From: Chalciporus piperatus
Taxonomy: Eukaryota > Basidiomycota > Agaricomycetes > Boletales > Boletaceae
DNA length: 64,000 bases
Direction of reading: 5' to 3'
Assembly: GCA_038093975.1 (NCBI GenBank)
Contig: JBBPTG010000010.1
Coordinates: 1-64,000 of the forward strand
Part shown: positions 22,821 to 33,647 of the stretch, one piece after another
Layout of the letters: the number at the start of each line of letters is the position of its first letter
Position numbering within the stretch: position 1 is the first letter of the stretch
Position numbers and translations under genes: made by a program
The notes under the pieces: generated by a model
Database searches by the model: none
The model's input: the letters and a program-made list of their open reading frames with translations, nothing else
What the model was told of the DNA's origin: nothing

Positions 22821-23359
22821 GGTTGGAAGCAGGAAGGGAGTTACAAGCTGAGGCTAGTTGATGAGTTAAAGCAACGAATGAGGGGGAGGTCTTACTGCAA
22901 GTTAGACGGGAGATGGGCAGCTCCTTTTGAATGGCCGTCAACAAGGCAGGTGGGAATCGGCCGGACCAAGCATTTGCGCTGGCGTCGTGACAAAGCAGCT
23001 TAGACTTACATCAACTTACTAGCAGGTCAGGGTGAGCCCCAGATCAGGAAGGCGAGCAGAAGGGTGCCCACCATTCAGCATATTCTTAGTCGTAATCAGT
23101 GTAATCGGCTTTCAAGTCAGTAGTGAATTCTGCGTGTTAGATGAGGTCAAAGACCGGTGAGTGACGAGAGTGATTCACTTTAAGATGTGTCCAGATTCAA
23201 AACTCACCAATGGCATTATCGACTGATCGAAACCGCAGGTTTTAAGGCCCAAGGCCCAGGCGGATTCGCCGCTCTCGTCTAAAGTAGGGTGATTGATTGG
23301 AATAATCAGATGACATGAAAGTACGGATCAACGTACAATGTAGGCAATGCATATATTTA

Positions 23360-23770
23360 TACAAGCGAACACGAGGGGTGCCATGATACTTTCCGTACAC
23401 ACTTCTTATGACCACCCAGGACTTGTACACTCGTCACGTCTTTCAGATCCACGATCTTGACGGTGGTCTCACTAATATTTTGTGAACAACCGAGTTGGAG
23501 GTGGATGCAGGAGAAATGTACTCTGTCGCAACAGCAACGCGCTTCCCTGCTGCGTCCATAGCAAGAGCTCGAATAGAGGTGCCCACAGCGCGCTCTGCCG
23601 ATATCTATAACACAAAAATGCACATAGTCAGGAAGTGGGACTTTGACATGAACGAAGGTACTCACAGTATTGACCCTACATGTATTCCAGTATGACCAAA
23701 CTTTGGGCGTGAACATAAGACCACTGGCTCGAACCAAGGACATCAGTAACGCACCTCCAAAAACGCTCGT
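23360..23770 (-). pseudogene. Fragment of a Ctf4/Mcl1 (WDHD1)-like WD40 gene
   Basis: On the minus strand two exon pieces can be read around a GTGAGT...TATAG intron (about 23665-23607): a piece ending GRVNT-like, then ISAERAVGTSIRALAMD-AAGKRVAVATE. A shift into another frame gives VKIVDLKDVTSVQVLGGHKK and VRKVSWHPS. This alternation (SIRALAMD..GKRVAV, then KIVDL...L.GH.K.VR..SWHPSGSL) is a WD40 repeat pair of the DNA polymerase alpha-binding replication protein Ctf4/Mcl1. Only one to two blades of a much larger protein are present, with a frameshift and truncation. It reads as captured host-gene debris inside the Plavaka element. The WD40 call is firm; the specific family is a judgement from memory. 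Confidence 0.62.
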
Positions 23771-25069
23771 GCAATGAATTGGGGGCAGCATACAACCAGC
23801 CTGGAATTCTGGAGGAGGGTCGTAGGTGGGGGCAAACCCACACTGGGCAGCCACTGCACAGCCTCTACAGGTGCAGGGGGAAAGGCACCTGATGCCATCC
23901 ACAGCACTGCACCTGGGGAATTGGGTGGGGTCACATGGGCATCATCGTTGCGCCCATTTGGAAAGAGGTAATAATACATTGAGAACAATGAGGCGCAATG
24001 CTAATTACGTAATAATATGCTGTGGCTCTTCCCCCAATCATTAATAACAAGCATTCCCTTCGGGCATTTCATTACGATGTAAGTACAGCAGTCAAGACAA
24101 TCACATTAAGCTGTACGGATATTGTACAAAGACATGAAAAGAATGATGAAACTAATATATGAATCACGGTCGTCCTCTCCTCCGCTGGTCCTGACGTGCC
24201 CCTCACGGTCAGTTGGCGGCCTCATTTCGACTCGCCATGAGTTCAACGCTACCAGCGTCGCTCGTTTCGCTGTCCGTACCATTTAAATTGTGTTCGCCGT
24301 CTCGTTGGCCGTTGTTTTCGCTCCCCCCCGTCTCTTGACACGTCTCTTCTCGTCCGCCTCCGCTCGGCGTCTGCTCGATTTCGTTGTCGTTCGGTTGGAC
24401 TCAACGACTCACCGGTTGCTCTGATGAGCTCTCGCTGCGACCATTTCGTCGCGCGGCTTCGTCTGTGCATCGGGGCGATCACATCCGAGTCGTGTGTTCG
24501 ACTCGGAGTCGTCATCGCACTCGCTAGTTCGGCTCTGGGAAGGACTGTGTGGACTGCCATGGGAATGGATGGAGGAAGGGTTAGGGATGGTCCTGGTGAG
24601 TCACCGGTGGCCACTGTGTCTCGCTGATAATTTTCTTCAATACTCGTTCATACAGCCTCGACAATCTCTTCCCACCTCGATTGACGCGTTTCGTCGTTCT
24701 CCCCCTTGATCTCCACTATTCCCCGCAAATTCTCGGCGGCCTGCGACATCCTGTCACATTTCTGCATTCTCCGCCTTGTTCTCCATCATTCCCGGACCGC
24801 TTGCGACACCTTGCGACACTCTGTCCATTTTCGAGTCCTTTCGATCGACTGGCTCGTCTCGGAGTGTCCCTGGGTCCTCCCCTTCGATTTCCGTGTGGTT
24901 GCGTTCGCGCACAACGCTTCCAATTCGCTCGACATGGGGGTATGCATTAGTCTCCCGTAGTAAGCAGACCCAAGAGTCGGGATGAAGACAGTCGTTCACC
25001 CTCCACTGGGGGTATGTATCCTGGTGCGCATTTTCCGTCTTTCTTTGTCTCACAGCCTGCGTCAATGTG
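23771..25069. other. Stretch without a recognised gene (Plavaka interior)
   Basis: GC-rich, with TCGTC/CGACTC-type low-complexity sequence around 24180-24560 and 24640-24900. Frames are short or arginine/serine-rich and typical of shadow translation. No motif recognised. Confidence 0.45.
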
Positions 25070-26185
25070 GTCATGATAAGAGGGTGGTAATCTTTCCAGT
25101 GAGGGTCACAAACGAAGATTTGCTTGCCTTCACGGAGACGGAGGACAAGGTGGAGAGTGGGCTTCCCTTGGATGTTATCATCCAAGGGGGCACGACCGTC
25201 CCCGAGCTGCTTTCCAGCGAAGATCAAGCGCTGTCAGTGGTCGGGAGCCTGGATAATAAGACACGAGCTTGAATAGAGATGATGACTTACCCCCCTTGTC
25301 CTGAATCTGAGCCTTGGCGCTGTCAATGGTGTCGGAAGACTCGACCTCGAGGGTAGTGGTCTATCCAGCGAGGGTCTTGAACGAATAAACAAAGACTTGC
25401 TTGCCTTCACCAAGACGGAAAACAAGGGGGCACGACCATCCTCAAGCTGTATGCAAGCGAAGATCACGTGTTGCTGCTCAGGAGGGACAATAAGATACGA
25501 GCTTAGATAGATATGATCATGTACTTACCTCCTTGTCCCGAATCCGAGCCCTGATGTTGTCGATGATGTCGGAAGACTCGACCTTGAGGGTGGTGGCCTT
25601 TCCAACAAGGATCTAAAACGAAGATCTGCATGCCTTCACGGAGACGGAGGACAAGGTGGAGAGTTGGCTCCTTTGTCATTTGAGAGGGCGTGACCGTCCT
25701 GGAGCTGCTTTCCGACAGCCCGATCAGTGTCGTCACTGGTCGGGAGGACGAACTTACTATTAGATAGATACAATATACTTACGTGGAGTCAGAAGACTCC
25801 ACCTCGAGGGTGATGGTCTGATGCCAGTGTCGGAAGACTCAACCTTGAGGGTGGTCTTTCCAGTGAGGGTCTAAAACGAAAATCTGCATGCCTTCACGGA
25901 GACAGAGGACAAGGTGGAGCGTTGGCTTCCAGGTCCTTGGTCATCCACTGAGAGGGCATGCCGGCCATCCTCGAGCGAGCTGCTTTCCAGCGGAGATCAG
26001 CGCTGCTGGTTGGAAGGGATACCAAGGGCGAGTTGCTATTTGTATACGGAGTCGGAAGACTCCTCCTCGAGGGTCACGGTGATGGTCTTTCCAGTGAGGG
26101 TTTTAACGGGATGTTGTAACCCAGGAGGGAGGACATCCTCGAGCTGCTTTCCAGCAAAAATCAGGTGCTGCTGGTCCGGATTTCA
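25070..26185 (-). pseudogene. Decayed polyubiquitin-like array (about five units)
   Basis: Reading the minus strand, pieces of ubiquitin recur in order: PDQQ(R/H)[23 protein letters not shown] joined to (M/K)[12 protein letters not shown], (K/E)VESSD and a piece like IDNIRARIRDKE. Five AGKQL-like blocks (near 25205, 25445, 25700, 25980, 26142) and five ESSD-like blocks (near 25338, 25570, 25790, 25833, 26052) are visible. Head-to-tail joins of the LRLRxG end to the next MQIFV start show a polyubiquitin layout. Frames are broken by stops and indels in every unit. In at least two units the DKE codon is followed by GTAAGT and a 43-60-nt intron-like segment at the same ubiquitin position (Glu34/Gly35). 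It cannot make ubiquitin; it is a captured or duplicated relic. Confidence 0.85.
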
Positions 26186-26329
26186 AGTTTTGAGGGGATA
26201 ATAGTTTGGATGATTGGCCATCCGGCCACGACTGGTGCAGGCTAAATGTAAGGCGACGAAAACATGTTCAAGATTCTGATTATTTAGATCCCATCGACAA
26301 TATTTCAATCTATACAATACACTGTACTC

Positions 26330-29300
26330 CTAACGTCCGATGATGGACCACTCCTTCATGCGAAGGAACATATCCCCGTCGACATGTTCTGCTACTAACA
26401 GTTCATCCTTATGCTGTGGGTCAGGGTACAGTAATGCACCCCTGACGATTAATCGGATGGGGATGAACATTGATGCCGCATGGGGACGTGCTTTGACACG
26501 TGTAAGCCTGGAGGCTTCGTCAGATGAGTTCCGATTTGCGCTGATGTTGGCAGTAAAGGGGCGAACGAGAGCAAAGTCGTAAGTATCAAATGGGGAAATG
26601 TTGCATGAGAACATGAATACGAGGCGGCCAAAAGCGATCTTATCGGATGAGATTTGGAAGAGAACATTATCGTAACGAGGCTTTCCATGGAACAAAGGAT
26701 TGCAATGAAGGTGGTCGGTAGCTTGTCGCCAGTCCATCTTTGATTCGTAATGGACCTTGAGGTAGGCATGCTCCCGCAACTACATGTCAAGGGTGCAGTG
26801 AGATAGAGCCACCAGGTTCATAATAGTCGGCTTTAGCGAAACGAACCTGAAACGTTTCTGGAAACGAGATGTTAACCCAAGAATTGCGGTCATGATCGAG
26901 GTACACGGGAAGGCATTGATTGATGAAAGTCGTGAACTTATGATGGAAATTCTGGAATTCCGGCTGCGAAGCATGTTCGCTTGTGATTTTATGGATGGTC
27001 TTCAGTGGTCGTGGTGCGCCGAGCTTGACATGGCCTTCAAAACTTGTGAGAATGTCCTGCGTGATGTCGCCATCTACGCCGCCGTTCTCGTGATCCTGGG
27101 CAACGCTTTCTGTTGCAGCGCGCTCGACCTCGGCATCAATCCGATCCCTGATAAGCTTCATAGCCAAACGGTGGTGGTCAACACGGAGGATCTGTCAGCA
27201 GCATCAGGAACCGAGCAGGATAAGGAGCGTGTGTACATACTTGAACTGCGACGTCCTTTCCATTGGAACGGTCCTGGTATGCATCTTTGAGGGCACCGTG
27301 CATCTTCTCGTTTGGCCTAGTGCTGTAGTTGCGTGCTACTCCCTTCATCTGAATGTCCCGCACGACATGCTTCCAGAGGTGTATCTTGGGAAAATTCCAG
27401 TCCGTTTTGAGGTCCTCTGAGAGATTGCCGTTGGCCACACGTGTGATGTACTCCTAAGTGACAGTTATTAGTATATCGGGAGTCAGGTATTGCCAGTGAT
27501 ACAGAGTCAACATGCACCTTGAGTTCATTACCGAAAACCAACAGCTCCTTCTCAATCATCTCCAATGTCGTCTCAGTGTGCGCATCCAGGCCAATGAGGC
27601 TGTCTAGCTCCAAGTAACTGCGGAGCAGCCGCAAGAGCTGGTAGCCGGCTCACGTTGTTCGTGAACACATTCAAGGCGGCGTAAAATGCTTGCTGGAAAG
27701 TTTGTCAGCTCACGGAAGGCTTGGGGAGACAATTTAAAATTAAGAAAACGAGCTTACGCGGGACAGATCTCGCATTTTATTCCCGTCAGTGAAGCTTACA
27801 TGTATGATGCCGTCGAAGTGCGCAAGGTTGCGCCAAGTCGGAAATGCATCGAGTCTGTAAGAGACTCAAGTGAACCAATCTATAGACAAAGAAATGATAT
27901 TGGTACTTACTGGCTCTCAAGTTGGGCCGCGTATTGGCGCGGTAGCTTGTCAAGCAGAATCTTGATTTCGTCAAGTAAATGGTATCCCCAGACCCCGTGA
28001 TGCAGTGCATGGAGCCGGTTGAAGCTTGCTGCTTCTTCTGGCTCTGAGTGCTCGACCTTCCAGAAAACATTCTGTGGTCGAATTTGGGGCGGCAGCAGTG
28101 AATATTAAGATTTTGAGTAGAATGTGCCTAATAACTCACCTCAACTGGTCGAAGACCTAGAGCTTTTAGGATTGGTTCACCCTCTGACTTCTTTTGCTGA
28201 TAGATAGCGACAGTGTGCTTTGCTTGAGCTACAGTGCGTGTTTCAAACACCTTGGATAGTTCAGATAACTCCTCGAGGGGAGCAAGACAAACGGGACATG
28301 GGCATTTACCCCTTGTGCCTCGAAGTAGGCACATCATACACCTAAATTTGATGAAACAATCAATATCACTATTGCTATTAATATATGAAACACTGTGAAT
28401 CCGACTTACAGTTCTTCATAGTCAGCGGATAGAATGAGAATGAGGGGGAATAGCCATCGGATGATCTCGTCGTAGCATTTGTGGTGATATCCTGTCTTCG
28501 AGAGTTCAGCAAGTTTGTCAAGAATGCGGAGAAACGCCTCGTGCCATATGACGTGCTTGTAATTCGTGTATGTGAGCTTCCCCTCATCTTTAGCCGGCTC
28601 AGGAACCTTGAGATCAAGGTGGGTTGCTGTCTGCATGGGTGCCGATGACAAACTATAATAACTTATGATCGGTAGCCAGCCAACAACGCATCCGCCACCA
28701 TATCGCTCTCCATTTCTGATATCTACCGGTAAATTCGCACAACGGGCTACGACGGGATAGCCTTTGACAGTCCCGTGGGATGAGAGCCGTGTTTTGTCTG
28801 CGTAGAGGATGAAAGCAAATGGGACAGCATTTTTGACATCCTGAGGTAAACGAGTCTAGATGATTACAATTTTATTTAAGATTACAAGCCTTCAAAACAG
28901 TGTCGACATCGTAAACGTACTTGAATATCCCACCAACGATCACCAGCCCATGGTTCCGTGTAGAACCTCTCGTATTCATCACCATTGTGTTTAAAGAGTC
29001 GTTGGGCATCCCAGACAAAGTGCGGTGCAAGGAGGGGGCTAGCGAGGAGGTCTAGGGCCCAATCCCATAACGGGCGGCCATAGACTGGGAATGTGTGGTC
29101 CTCTCCCTTGTAGGCGGCGACCACATCATGTCGAACAAACTAACAATAAAGCTTAAGGGTAATTTTTGGTTGAAGATTGAACTAGATACGGAGAATGTGA
29201 ACTCACTGGTGTCACCTGCATGGCTGCCCTATCCCATGCACGTCGAAGGTCAACCTCATTTCGCAGGGTAACTTTTGCCTTTCCTTGAGAGATGTGCGAC

Positions 29301-30132
29301 ATAAGGGTGAGTAGGCAATTTACTTGTGGCGCGTTGAGGCCAGCCTGCAGAGCAATTTCTGCGAAGAGGTAGTCGCCCTCCTCAACAAATGGGCGCCATG
29401 GATCATTATCGGGAGCCATTCTAGGTGCATCCCGAAGGCCGAATTCATCTTGCTGCTGGAAAAGGGGAGGACAACGGCTGCATGGGTGAAATTCTGTCTT
29501 GAAATCGGGTGGTTGTTCGGGAGACGGAGAACGGTGGCTGCTGCTAGCCATGGAGGCAGTCGAGCGATCTATCTCGTAGTTAGCACTATCCTGGAGTATG
29601 GCGCGCACACTCACCGATATCCGCTTCAGCCTCTCCACGTGGCTCCTGCATGTCCTGGTCAATGAAATCCTCGTGTTCTGATGGCAGGCGAGGAGAGGAG
29701 CGGGCAGCGCCAGTCCAGGAAGCTAAAGCAAGTTGCTTCAAGTGTTAGTACGAATATGAATCGAGGAAAGGGACCTACCAGGAAACTGATTGTTGATTGT
29801 GTCATTTGGCCTCGAAGGACCAGCTTCTGCGCTGGAAGACCCAGACGCATACATTGCCAATGACGCCAATTGTATCTCTGCGGCTGAAAAATAAGATATC
29901 TCAAGGTGAAATTGGAACGATCATTTGAGTGACTGGACGTACCCTGCTCCAGGTCTCTCTGGTACTCCTTACTGGATTGAACGCGCTGTTGATCCTTGTT
30001 CTGGCGCCTCGAGCAATGCACCTCGTGGCTTTTGATACCCTGGGGCTTGAATACATTTCCGCAGAACTGGCACTTGGATGTCGCTGAAAGAGTCTTGTCG
30101 GCCCATTTGTATTTTTGACGGATTGGGGCCAT
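26330..30132 (-). CDS. Plavaka transposase, multi-exon
   Basis: Minus-strand gene from MAPIRQKYKWADK (30132) to ...FLRMKEWSIIGR and a TAG at 26327-26329, with at least ten short-intron exons. The N-terminus has a C2H2 finger (CQFCGNVF...HEVHC). Then come the Plavaka signature blocks: PLLAPHFVWDAQRLFKHNG and EPWAGDRWWDIQ (28882-29060), ILYADKTRLSSHGTVKGYP, ARCANLPVDIRNG and GCVVGWLPI (28680-28830), CPCPVCLAPLEEL (28250-28310), LHALHHGVWGYHLLDEIK (27950-28020), FPKIHLWKHVV and NEKMHGALKDAYQDRSNG (27250-27400), and a C-terminal NPLFHGKPRYDNVL...IVRGALLYPD region (26380-26700). The exon chain reads well by eye, but I did not verify every splice join, so intactness is likely rather than certain. 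Confidence 0.85.
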
Positions 30133-30390
30133 GGTGGGAGATGGGAGTAGGGAAACGAGTGTTGAAGCTGTGAGACGGTCCACGTTGCTTCAACATGTTA
30201 CATGTCATATGGTGGGTCATTCCAATGCTTCTCTAATGATCTTACGGCAATCTAACGACACGATAATGGAGCCCCCTTATCTCAATTGCATTACCATGGC
30301 ATTACCACACGCATTATCAAGCGAGAGATCGCTTCGTAATGTTTATTATAATTTGGCATCATTGGCATGGGCCCAAACATTTTTCCGACA

Positions 30391-30420
30391 AAGTAGTTCC
30401 TCACAGGAACCCTCTCAACA
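30391..30420 (+). repeat. Copia-1 3' LTR, last part
   Basis: Two duplicated A bases followed by the 28 bp GTAGTTCC...TCTCAACA that complete the LTR begun at 15661. The CTTAT target duplication of Copia-1 follows. Confidence 0.93.
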
Positions 30421-30425
30421 CTTAT

Positions 30426-31134
30426 GACTCATTCCATGCCTGCCCTTAACTGTTCTACTACATATATAAACCTTGTAACCCTAAGTGAGACCTACATGCT
30501 CTAATCTCCTTATTATCTAATCTCCGTAAGCCCTGTGAGAGTCCCCATCCCACTCTTGATCAGATGCTAGGCCTTAATGTAAACATCTCATTGTTAGACT
30601 CTACCTTAAAACCATCATCTCCTAGCTTGCACTTTGCATTTACACTTTGATGTACCTGATACAAGTCTAACAAAAGGTCTAACTTACCCTTGAAGGCTAT
30701 TATCACTGTAGATCTCCATCATTACTCAACAACCCTGCCTGGATACCTCTCATTGAGGCATTCCACAAGAAGTCACTCGTCCACAGAACCCCAAATCTTC
30801 AGACTCAGGTATATCTGAAGAGACCCACTCCTGTAACATCTATGACATTCATGATCTCTATGAAGACAAACAGATCATTACTCAGGAGGAACAAGGAGAA
30901 TCCCTTTACCTCATGCACAAATTTTCTTCTGTTGTATCCATTCCTTGGGTACCCATGCCACTGACACCTACTCCTGTAGCACAACATCAGGAAAAACCCC
31001 CTATGCCATAATAGGCCATTTGTGCTGCTATGGTGCACAAGGGGGCTTTTTGTGCTATCAGGGGGCCTTTTGTGCTATAGGGTATACTTTGGCACCTTAT
31101 GTGCCATTTGTTATACTAAACTTTTCTGAAGGCA
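30426..31134. other. Stretch without a recognised gene
   Basis: No gene recognised. Around 31000-31110 there is a low-complexity run of GTGCTAT and GGGGGCTTTT words (TTTGTGCTAT repeats), related in style to 32690-32750 and 59800-59870. Confidence 0.45.
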
Positions 31135-31690
31135 TATGTAGTCCAAAGGGTGGAAAACTAAGTGCAGAAAAAGTGTAGTAAGTGTAGTGAAAAGTGTAGC
31201 AAAGTGTAGCAAAAAAACGTACTAAATGTGTAGTTACAAGTGTGGGAAAGTGTGTAGTAATAGAGTGTAGCAAAGTGTAGCAAAAAAGTGTTCTAAAAGT
31301 GTAGTCAATGGTGTGAGAAAGTGTGTAGTAATAGAGTGTAGCTAAAGTGTACAAAAAAGCGTAGTGAAAGTGTAGTTAATAGTGTGGGAAAGTCTATTAG
31401 GATGGAGTGTAGCTAAACTGTAGTAAAACTGTAGTTACATGTGTAAGAAAGTGCAGCTAGATGGAGTGTAGCTAAAGTGTAGCAAAAAAGCGTACTAAAG
31501 TGTACCAAAGTATATTAGGATTGAGTGTAGGAAAAGTGTACAAAAAGTGTACTAAGGGTAGTCAAGAGTATAGCAAAGTGTACCAAAAAGTGTACCAAAA
31601 GTGTAGTTAAAAGTGTAGGAAAGTGTTGTGATTGAGTGTGCAAAAAAGCGTAGATAAATGTAGCTTAATTTCCCTAATGGTTGGACTTGT
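31135..31690. repeat. GTGTAG-type satellite
   Basis: About 550 bp made of degenerate units such as AAAGTGTAGCAAAAAAGTGT with a loose 20-60-bp higher-order period, e.g. the recurring GTAATAGAGTGTAGC at about 31257 and 31329. No coding signal. Confidence 0.8.
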
Positions 31691-31813
31691 CAAAAATCTG
31701 CATGAGTAGGTCACGTGACCGTGTTGAACTTGCCGCGTCAGCATTTTCGAGTCCTCACCAGTACTACAACTACTACCACCCAACAACCCACCTCAAGCCA
31801 GCACGAAAACGCA

Positions 31814-32395
31814 GCCGGCGAGGGCTCAACAGCCCCGCCGGCTTCACCAGGTGAGTTCTCGCTCACCACCACCACCACCACTACTCACCTCAAGCACAGC
31901 CGTGCGGGCTCAAAGCTTGCCCCACCACCTTCAACCACCCAACTTCGACACGAAAAAACAGCCGGCGAGGGCTCAACAGCCCCGCCGGCCTCACGAGGTA
32001 AGTTCCCACTCACCCACCACCACATCCACTCACTTCAACATAGCCGCTCACACTGTTTCCCCCACCACCACCACCACCACAGCCTCACCCTCAATTACAA
32101 CTCGAACAACACGGCCGGCTAGGGCTCAACAGCCCTGCCGGCTGTCAATGGTCAGTTTTCACTCACCCCCACCACATCCACTCACCCTCGTAACAGCCGC
32201 TTGAATTATTTCCCCCACCACCACCACCTCACCCTCACCCTCAATTGCAACTCGAACAACACGGCCGGCGAGGGCTCAACAGCTCCGCCGGCATCACTAG
32301 GTGAGCCTCACTCACCCATCACCACCACCACTGCTCACCCCACCATAGATCCCACCATTTTTTCACGAGCCGGCGAGCTCGTTCGAGCTCGCCGC
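31814..32395 (+). repeat. Tandem ~150-bp repeat with GC-rich hairpin cores
   Basis: Four copies of the core GCCGGCGAGGGCT-CAAC-AGCCCCGCCGGC start at 31814, 31971, 32114 and 32264 (spacing 157, 143, 150). The core can fold on itself (GCCGGCG pairs with CGCCGGC, GGGCT with AGCCC). A fifth variant near 32369 has a perfect 11-bp stem CGGCGAGCTCG around TT. Cores sit in CACCACCACC-rich arms, and at least two are followed by GTGAGT or GTAAGT donor-like sequence. The frames here (QPARAQQP, GEGSTAPPAS) follow the repeat and are not supported as a gene. Confidence 0.8.
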
Positions 32396-32399
32396 CACC

Positions 32400-33640
32400 T
32401 CATGCCACCTCCTCACCAATACCTTTTCACGAGCCTCACTGGCTGGCTCGTGCATGCCTTGGGACACCTTGTAGGTAAGCTCATTCCCTCACCATCTCTG
32501 CTTCTTCTCTCATCATATCAACAGCTGTACCTTGCTTGATAGCAGTTAGTAGATGTAGTACATGATCTGTAGTAGATAGTGGTCAATAAATGCAAATGAA
32601 TCATGTTTCCCCCAAATGAGTACAAAGAGGGAAGAATGGTGACAAAAGGAAAAGTCCCAGATTACATTTGGACATTTCCAGATAGCACTATGTGTGCACA
32701 TGTGCATATCTGACACTTTTGTGTGCTATTTTGTGCTATTTTACAGGGGACTTTTGCATTCTGGCCATTGGATCCATATGACACATATAGTAGCATATAT
32801 TATCAAATACCTCTATATATCATCAAAGAGTGATATAGGGAACAGAGGTTTTTTCCTGATGAACACATCTTCACATCTGGAGACTATCAAGCAAGCCTTC
32901 TCATCAAGTGGCTGATATTCCTTTCTCAAAGCCATCTCTTCCACCACATCCCTGAAATTGTTACAGTTCATTATGGTTCTCTCACCTTCACAGACACTTT
33001 TCGAACTTCAACATTTCATTTCATTCGATCTTATCTAATCTCTCATCTTTCTTATCAGACATGTGCTCATTCACTTTCACTCTTCGCATGGTCGCCCCTT
33101 ATGGTTATGTTCCTTCTCACGCACTGCCTTACCTTGACAGTTAATCTCCGTGCTGCGCATGGCTATGCCACAGCCTTTCACCTCATGTATTTCATCTTCG
33201 CTATCTCGGCTGTGTTCACTGCCTCCTTATCTCGCTTCTATTCTCATGGGTTCAGGGTAATCCTTTATTTAGTAATAGTATATACAAACATGTACAAAAC
33301 ACTTAGGATAGTATATAAACCCCAAGGCTGCTGGTAACCCCAGCTTAGTTCACTTGGTTTTTCCCCTAAACCGACCATCCTATCTCAGTGTCTCTTATTC
33401 TAAACCGCTCCACTAGTGATAGTGTAGACCTGATCTCATTGCGAGTTTTGGGTTGTTTCAGAAATCACCATTATTCCCATCATCTGAGCATATGTCAGAC
33501 TCCTACCCATTTGCCAGGAGGTCATCCTACATGCTAGAGCAAAGACGAAAGGCTAGATACTATTGTACTTAGCACAGCCATTGAACAAACACAGGCATAC
33601 ACAAAATTCTGAGGACGACCTCCTGAACGACTGGCACAAC
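32400..33640. other. Stretch without a recognised gene
   Basis: AT-rich, with short frames only. A TATA-like AGTATATAAACCCC at about 33310 is followed by CT-rich sequence, which could be a promoter or LTR remnant; no flanking duplication was found. Confidence 0.4.
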
Positions 33641-33647
33641 TTGTTGT

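Larger units (their letters stand above)
15817..30390. mobile_element. 14.6-kb Plavaka-type DNA transposon with cargo
   Basis: The ends are inverted repeats TGTCGGAAAAAT (12 bp perfect) at 15817 and its complement ending at 30390, flanked by a 2-bp AA duplication inside the Copia-1 3' LTR. Subterminal copies of GGTAATGCA/ATTACCATGC words occur at both ends (about 15880-15930 and 30280-30320). The transposase gene reads leftward from the right end. Cargo in order: a nested Tc1/mariner element, a conserved unknown gene, a Ctf4/Mcl1-like fragment and a polyubiquitin relic. Plavaka is a CACTA/CMC-related fungal superfamily; the 2-bp duplication fits that group. Ends are exact because the interrupted LTR can be rejoined. 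Confidence 0.92.
9114..30420 (+). mobile_element. Copia-1: Ty1/Copia retrotransposon, split by three later insertions
   Basis: The ends are set by 184-bp LTRs (TGTTGA...TCAACA) and a 5-bp target duplication CTTAT at 9109-9113 and 30421-30425. The 3' LTR is in two pieces (15661-15816 and 30391-30420) because a Plavaka transposon landed in it. Two solo LTR-B copies also lie inside, in pol (12120-12571) and just before the polypurine tract (15053-15645). Without insertions the element would be about 5.7 kb. Domain order protease-integrase-RT-RNase H is that of Copia. A second, decayed copy is at 34229-36067 and confirms the uninterrupted sequence at several junctions. Confidence 0.93.

Noticed and set aside
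24249..24990. Arginine/serine-rich frames upstream of the polyubiquitin relic
   Set aside because: GC-skewed low complexity with overlapping frames on both strands; no motif.
31715..32539. Proline/threonine-rich frames (GEGSTAPPAS, QPARAQQP)
   Set aside because: They are translations of the tandem hairpin repeat; frames switch between units and there is no conserved start.
33300..33330. TATA-like AGTATATAAACCCC as part of another LTR-B
   Set aside because: Only the TATA context resembles LTR-B; no terminal TGTTACG/TTTCA and no duplication were found.
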